DNA of 64,000 nucleotides from Arthrobacter sp. zg-Y1171 (lineage in GTDB: Bacteria; Actinomycetota; Actinomycetes; Actinomycetales; Micrococcaceae): the NCBI RefSeq assembly GCF_025244845.1, contig NZ_CP104264.1:372001-436000 (forward strand). The letters run 5' to 3'. Made by a program: the position numbers and the translations under genes. This document shows, piece by piece, positions 61,290 to 64,000 of the stretch (position 1 is its first letter; every line of letters starts with the position of its first letter). Below the pieces are notes generated by a model. The model was not told where the DNA came from. It searched no databases and was given only the letters and a program-made list of their open reading frames with translations.

Positions 61290-61661
61290 CTAGGTGCTGC
61301 GCTGTGCGCGTTTGGCACCCAACCCCAGGAACCGGCTGCCGGCTTTGGAGCTCCGGGCAGACGTTGCGGTGTCCCGCCGCGCGTTCGGGGCGGGGACGTG
61401 CTGGGAAAGCCCGAAATACTCGGGAAGGACGCGGCGTTCGTGGGTGCTGCACCGGACGCCCGGGTAACGGAAGCCGTTGATGATCCACCGGCCCCGGTCC
61501 TCCACCCAGTTCGGGATCATGCGGCGGTTGCACTCGGCACAGAGCGGGGAAATGAAGTTCTCGCGCTGAACCAGCGTGTAGCGGCGGGTAGTGAGCCCCG
61601 TCGATGCTCCGTCCATGGTGATCCCCCTCGTCCCGCCGGCGTCCTGCCGTTGCGGTTTCAT
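61290..61661 (-). CDS. Small hypothetical protein with CxxC motif
   Basis: A 123-residue protein from ATG 61661, preceded by TATCCT and six bases (leaderless pattern). A Cys pair in PLCAECNRRMIPNWVEDRGRWI, then a conserved-looking RCSTHERRVLPEYFGLS, suggests a small zinc-binding fold. The C-terminus is basic. A longer frame to 61829 lacks a start signal. I do not recognise the family. Confidence 0.6.
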   Translation of the reverse strand: MKPQRQDAGGTRGITMDGASTGLTTRRYTLVQRENFISPLCAECNRRMIPNWVEDRGRWIINGFRYPGVRCSTHERRVLPEYFGLSQHVPAPNARRDTATSARSSKAGSRFLGLGAKRAQRST

Positions 61662-61667
61662 GTCCCG

Positions 61668-61673
61668 AGGATA
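61668..61673 (-). promoter_or_regulatory. -10 element of a probable leaderless transcript
   Basis: On the minus strand TATCCT is followed by CGGGAC and then ATG 61661: the TANNNT-N6-ATG pattern again. Confidence 0.5.
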
Positions 61674-61812
61674 GGGCGCAGGGCGACAGGAAACCCTAAA
61701 GCCATCCGCAAGGAAACCGGAATTTCTGCGCAGCGTTTCCACAACCGGATCGGCTGCGCTGCTGTCGAAGACGTCCAGCGGGACCGCCGCGTCGTTGCCG
61801 TGGACAGGAAAG

Positions 61813-61849
61813 CAGAAAGCCCCCGGCACAAGATGCCGAGGGCTTTCTG
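61813..61849 (-). terminator. Rho-independent terminator after tRNA-Thr
   Basis: CAGAAAGCCCCCGGCA and TGCCGAGGGCTTTCTG form a 16-base stem with one mismatch and a five-base loop on the minus strand, 12 bases past the tRNA. Confidence 0.82.
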
Positions 61850-61860
61850 GGGGGGTACTG

Positions 61861-61933
61861 AGCCTCCTGCCAGAATCGAACTGGCGACCTTCTCATTACG
61901 AGTGAGACGCTCTACCAACTGAGCTAAGGAGGC
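61861..61933 (-). tRNA. tRNA-Thr (anticodon CGT)
   Basis: A 73-base class I tRNA: acceptor GCCTCCT/AGGAGGC with discriminator T, D-arm TAGCTCAGTTGGTAGAGC, anticodon arm TCTCACTCGTAATGAGA giving CGT, and T-arm GCCAGTTCGATTCTGGC. CCA is not encoded. Confidence 0.96.
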
Positions 61934-62076
61934 GGGCTTCAGCTGTCCGTTGCCGGGCAGAATCCACAAGGAACTACTTTATACGTCCCGGCGGTGCGGG
62001 TCAAAATGGCCGCGCATGACCGAGCCGTTCGGTGGCCGGCGGCAACGTCCCGCAGGGTCCGCCCCGGCCCCCGTGA

Positions 62077-63642
62077 TCAGCAGACCACGTTGTCCTGCGG
62101 CACCGTTCCGTCCACGAAGTAGTCGTCCACCGTGTCTTCGATGCACTGGCTGCCGCGTCCGTACGCCGTATGTCCTTCGCCCTCCCACGTGACCAGTACC
62201 GCGGATTCGAGCTGTGCAGCGAGCGCCTGGGACCATTCATAGGGGGTGGCGGGATCCCCGGTGGTTCCAATCACCAGGAGGTCCGCCGCACCGGCAGCCT
62301 CAATGGGGTGCGGTTCATTCACCGGTCCGTGCGGCCACGCCTCGCAGGTGACCCCGCCGTAGGCCAGGTACTTGCCGATGGTGGGGGACGCCGCTTTAAG
62401 TTCCAGGGCGTCGGCGGCCATCTGCGCATCATCGCTGGTCATGGGATAGTCCAGGCAGTTGACCGCGTTGAATGCCACGGTGCTGTTGGACCGGTACGTG
62501 CCGTCTTCCGCACGGTCGGCACTGATGTCGGCCAGGCGGAGCATGTAGGTCGGGTCGCCGTCCAGGGCAGTCTCCAGGGCCTGCGAGAGCACCGGCCAGT
62601 TGCCGTCGTCGTACAGCGGGAGAATGAAGCCGCTGACAAAGGTGGAGATGGTGACAACCCGCCCGTCGGCTGCCGTCATCGGACTCGCCTCGACGGAGGC
62701 CAGCAGCTCCCGGATTGTTGCGATGCCTTCGTCGGCACTGCCTTCAAGCGGGCAGTTGCTGCCGGTCACGCAGTCCTCGACGTAGGCGCGGATGGCCTTT
62801 TCGAACGCCGCGGCCTGGCCGAGGGTGATTTCCTCGTTGGTGGAGGCGGGGTCCAGGGCTCCGTCGAGCACCAGCCGCCCCGTCTTGTCTGGGAACAGTT
62901 CGGCATAGCTGGCGCCGAGGTAGGTGCCGTAGGAGAAGCCGAGGTAGTTCAGCTTCTCGTCCCCGGCTATGGCCCGGAGGATGTCCATGTCGCGGGCAGC
63001 GCTGGCCGTGTCGACAAACCCAAGCAGCTCGCCGGTCTCTTCTGCACACGTATCGGCGAATTCCTTCGCGCTCAACCGCGAGGCGGTGAGCCCTTCGGGT
63101 GTGCTCGCGTCGATGTACTCGGCGCGGGCCTCATCCATTTCCTTGTCGCTCAGGCACTTCACCGGGGTGGAGCGGCCGACGCCGCGCGGGTCGAATCCGA
63201 GGATGTTGAAGTTCTCCCGCAGCCGGTCGCTGGTGACGTTTTCCAGCGACTGGAGTACCACGTCGTAACCGGATCCGCCCGGACCGCCCGGGTTGATGAG
63301 GATGGTGCCCTTGGCCTCCCCGTCGGCATCGGCCAGGATGGCTGACAATTCCACCGTCCCGGCGTCCGGGTCTGCGTAATTCATCGGGACCGTAATGGTG
63401 GCGCAGCGGAACTTCTCTTCGCACTCGGACCAGGTGACATCCTGGCTGTAGAACTCCTGCAGGTCCTCGGGCACGTCGCCAATCACGTCTGCCGGGGCGG
63501 TGGTGGAGGAGTCCCCGCCGCCGCTGCCTTCTGCGCCCGGTTCGGAGTCCGTGGTGCAGGCGGTGGAGGCCGCCAGCAGCACCACCGAGGCGGCGGCGGC
63601 GGCCAGCCGGGGGAAACGGCGGCGGGCAGTGGCGGTGGTCAT
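62077..63642 (-). CDS. Secreted tripeptidyl aminopeptidase-like lipoprotein (alpha/beta hydrolase, TAP domain)
   Basis: A 521-residue protein. The signal peptide FPRLAAAAASVVLLAASTAC ends in lipobox STAC. The hydrolase fold has NPGGPGGSGYD (oxyanion), the elbow GFSYGTYLGASYAELFPD with nucleophile Ser, and a TAP C-terminal domain (LLVIGTTGDPATPYEW) with His in EGEGHTAYGRG. CVTGSNC and a late Cys pair suggest disulfides. It resembles SlpD/SlpE and Tap of actinomycetes, which cut tripeptides from protein N-termini outside the cell. Confidence 0.92.
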   Translation of the reverse strand: MTTATARRRFPRLAAAAASVVLLAASTACTTDSEPGAEGSGGGDSSTTAPADVIGDVPEDLQEFYSQDVTWSECEEKFRCATITVPMNYADPDAGTVELSAILADADGEAKGTILINPGGPGGSGYDVVLQSLENVTSDRLRENFNILGFDPRGVGRSTPVKCLSDKEMDEARAEYIDASTPEGLTASRLSAKEFADTCAEETGELLGFVDTASAARDMDILRAIAGDEKLNYLGFSYGTYLGASYAELFPDKTGRLVLDGALDPASTNEEITLGQAAAFEKAIRAYVEDCVTGSNCPLEGSADEGIATIRELLASVEASPMTAADGRVVTISTFVSGFILPLYDDGNWPVLSQALETALDGDPTYMLRLADISADRAEDGTYRSNSTVAFNAVNCLDYPMTSDDAQMAADALELKAASPTIGKYLAYGGVTCEAWPHGPVNEPHPIEAAGAADLLVIGTTGDPATPYEWSQALAAQLESAVLVTWEGEGHTAYGRGSQCIEDTVDDYFVDGTVPQDNVVC

Positions 63643-63709
63643 TCTTACTCCTGGAGCGGCTAGGTGCGCGGACCAGCCGGGCTGGCGGAAGGCGGTGGAT
63701 AACTGGACA

Positions 63710-64000
63710 TTACAGCAGGCTCAGGGCCATCGCTTCGATGGCCAGCAACGGTGCCACATTCGTGGTCACCAGGCGGCGGCGCACGGTGTTGATCTCCTCC
63801 ATGCGCATCAGGGTCTGTTCCGGAGAGCCGTACGCGGCAAACTCGTCCAGCTCCCGGCGGAGTCCCTCGTTCACGAGGGGGCCGGCACTGCCCAGCTGGA
63901 TCATCAGCACGTCGCGGTAAAAGGAGAGCAGGTCAGTCAGCGCCCGGTCGAAATAGTCGTTCTTGGACCGCTTGGCCCGGCGCACCTGGTCTTCTTCGAG
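63710..64000 (-). CDS. holB: DNA polymerase III subunit delta prime, C-terminal part
   Basis: The frame ends at 63710 and runs to the window edge, so only the last 96 or so residues are visible. LEEDQVRRAKRSKNDYFDRALTDLLSFYRDVLMIQLG and EEINTVRRRLVTTNVAPLLAIEAMALSLL match the C-terminal collar of actinobacterial HolB. It is part of the clamp-loader that loads the sliding clamp. The catalytic-like zinc and AAA parts lie outside the window. Confidence 0.85.
   Translation of the reverse strand, partial: LEEDQVRRAKRSKNDYFDRALTDLLSFYRDVLMIQLGSAGPLVNEGLRRELDEFAAYGSPEQTLMRMEEINTVRRRLVTTNVAPLLAIEAMALSLL

Overview
The window is high-GC DNA from an actinobacterium, most likely a motile member of the Micrococcaceae close to Arthrobacter. 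That placement is inferred from protein style, the Bpa proteasome activator, frequent GTG starts and probable leaderless genes. Both ends cut genes: a crotonase-fold protein at the left and the C-terminal part of HolB (DNA polymerase III delta prime) at the right. There are three tRNA genes (Ser-GCT, Ser-TGA, Thr-CGT). I saw no insertion sequence, prophage or CRISPR array.

The first half (1-32.5 kb) is chromosomal metabolism and envelope. It holds a crotonase, an aldo/keto reductase overlapping a GNAT acetyltransferase, a prolyl oligopeptidase, a large FAD/NAD(P)-binding protein, a zinc alcohol dehydrogenase, two lipoproteins, an aldehyde dehydrogenase and a PRC-barrel/DUF2382 protein. It also holds a 1501-residue secreted nuclease/5'-nucleotidase, a galT-galK pair in which galK has an in-frame amber codon, a MarR regulator diverging from a Baeyer-Villiger-type monooxygenase, a quinone oxidoreductase, cstA with its small partner, and bpa.

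The second half (32.5-61.1 kb) is one continuous flagellar island. fliW, flgL, flgK and flgN run leftward. Rightward come fliA (sigma-28), fliC, fliD-fliS-fliT-like, then flgB-flgC-fliE-fliF-fliG-fliH-fliI-fliJ-(NlpC/P60)-fliK-flgD-flgE, flbD-motA-motB, fliM-fliN-fliO-fliP-fliQ-fliR-flhB-flhA-(FlhF-like) and csrA. No chemotaxis genes, flgM, fliL, flgF/flgG or flgJ are present in the window.

The main result is a regulatory circuit that can be read from the DNA. Five sites of the form T(A/T)AC-N15-GCCGA(T/A)A(G/A), all with exactly 15 bases of spacing, lie in front of flgN, fliC, flgB, flbD and fliM. They fit the sigma factor encoded at 36048. The fliC leader has a hairpin with ACGGA in its loop and a second ACGGA overlapping the Shine-Dalgarno sequence, which is the layout of a CsrA target. 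csrA and fliW, which encodes the CsrA antagonist, sit at opposite ends of the island. The flgB leader carries two more ACGGA hairpins, and its -10 box lies inside a perfect 9-base inverted repeat.

To the right, after csrA, lie a small hypothetical gene, tRNA-Thr, a secreted TAP-type peptidase lipoprotein and the partial holB.
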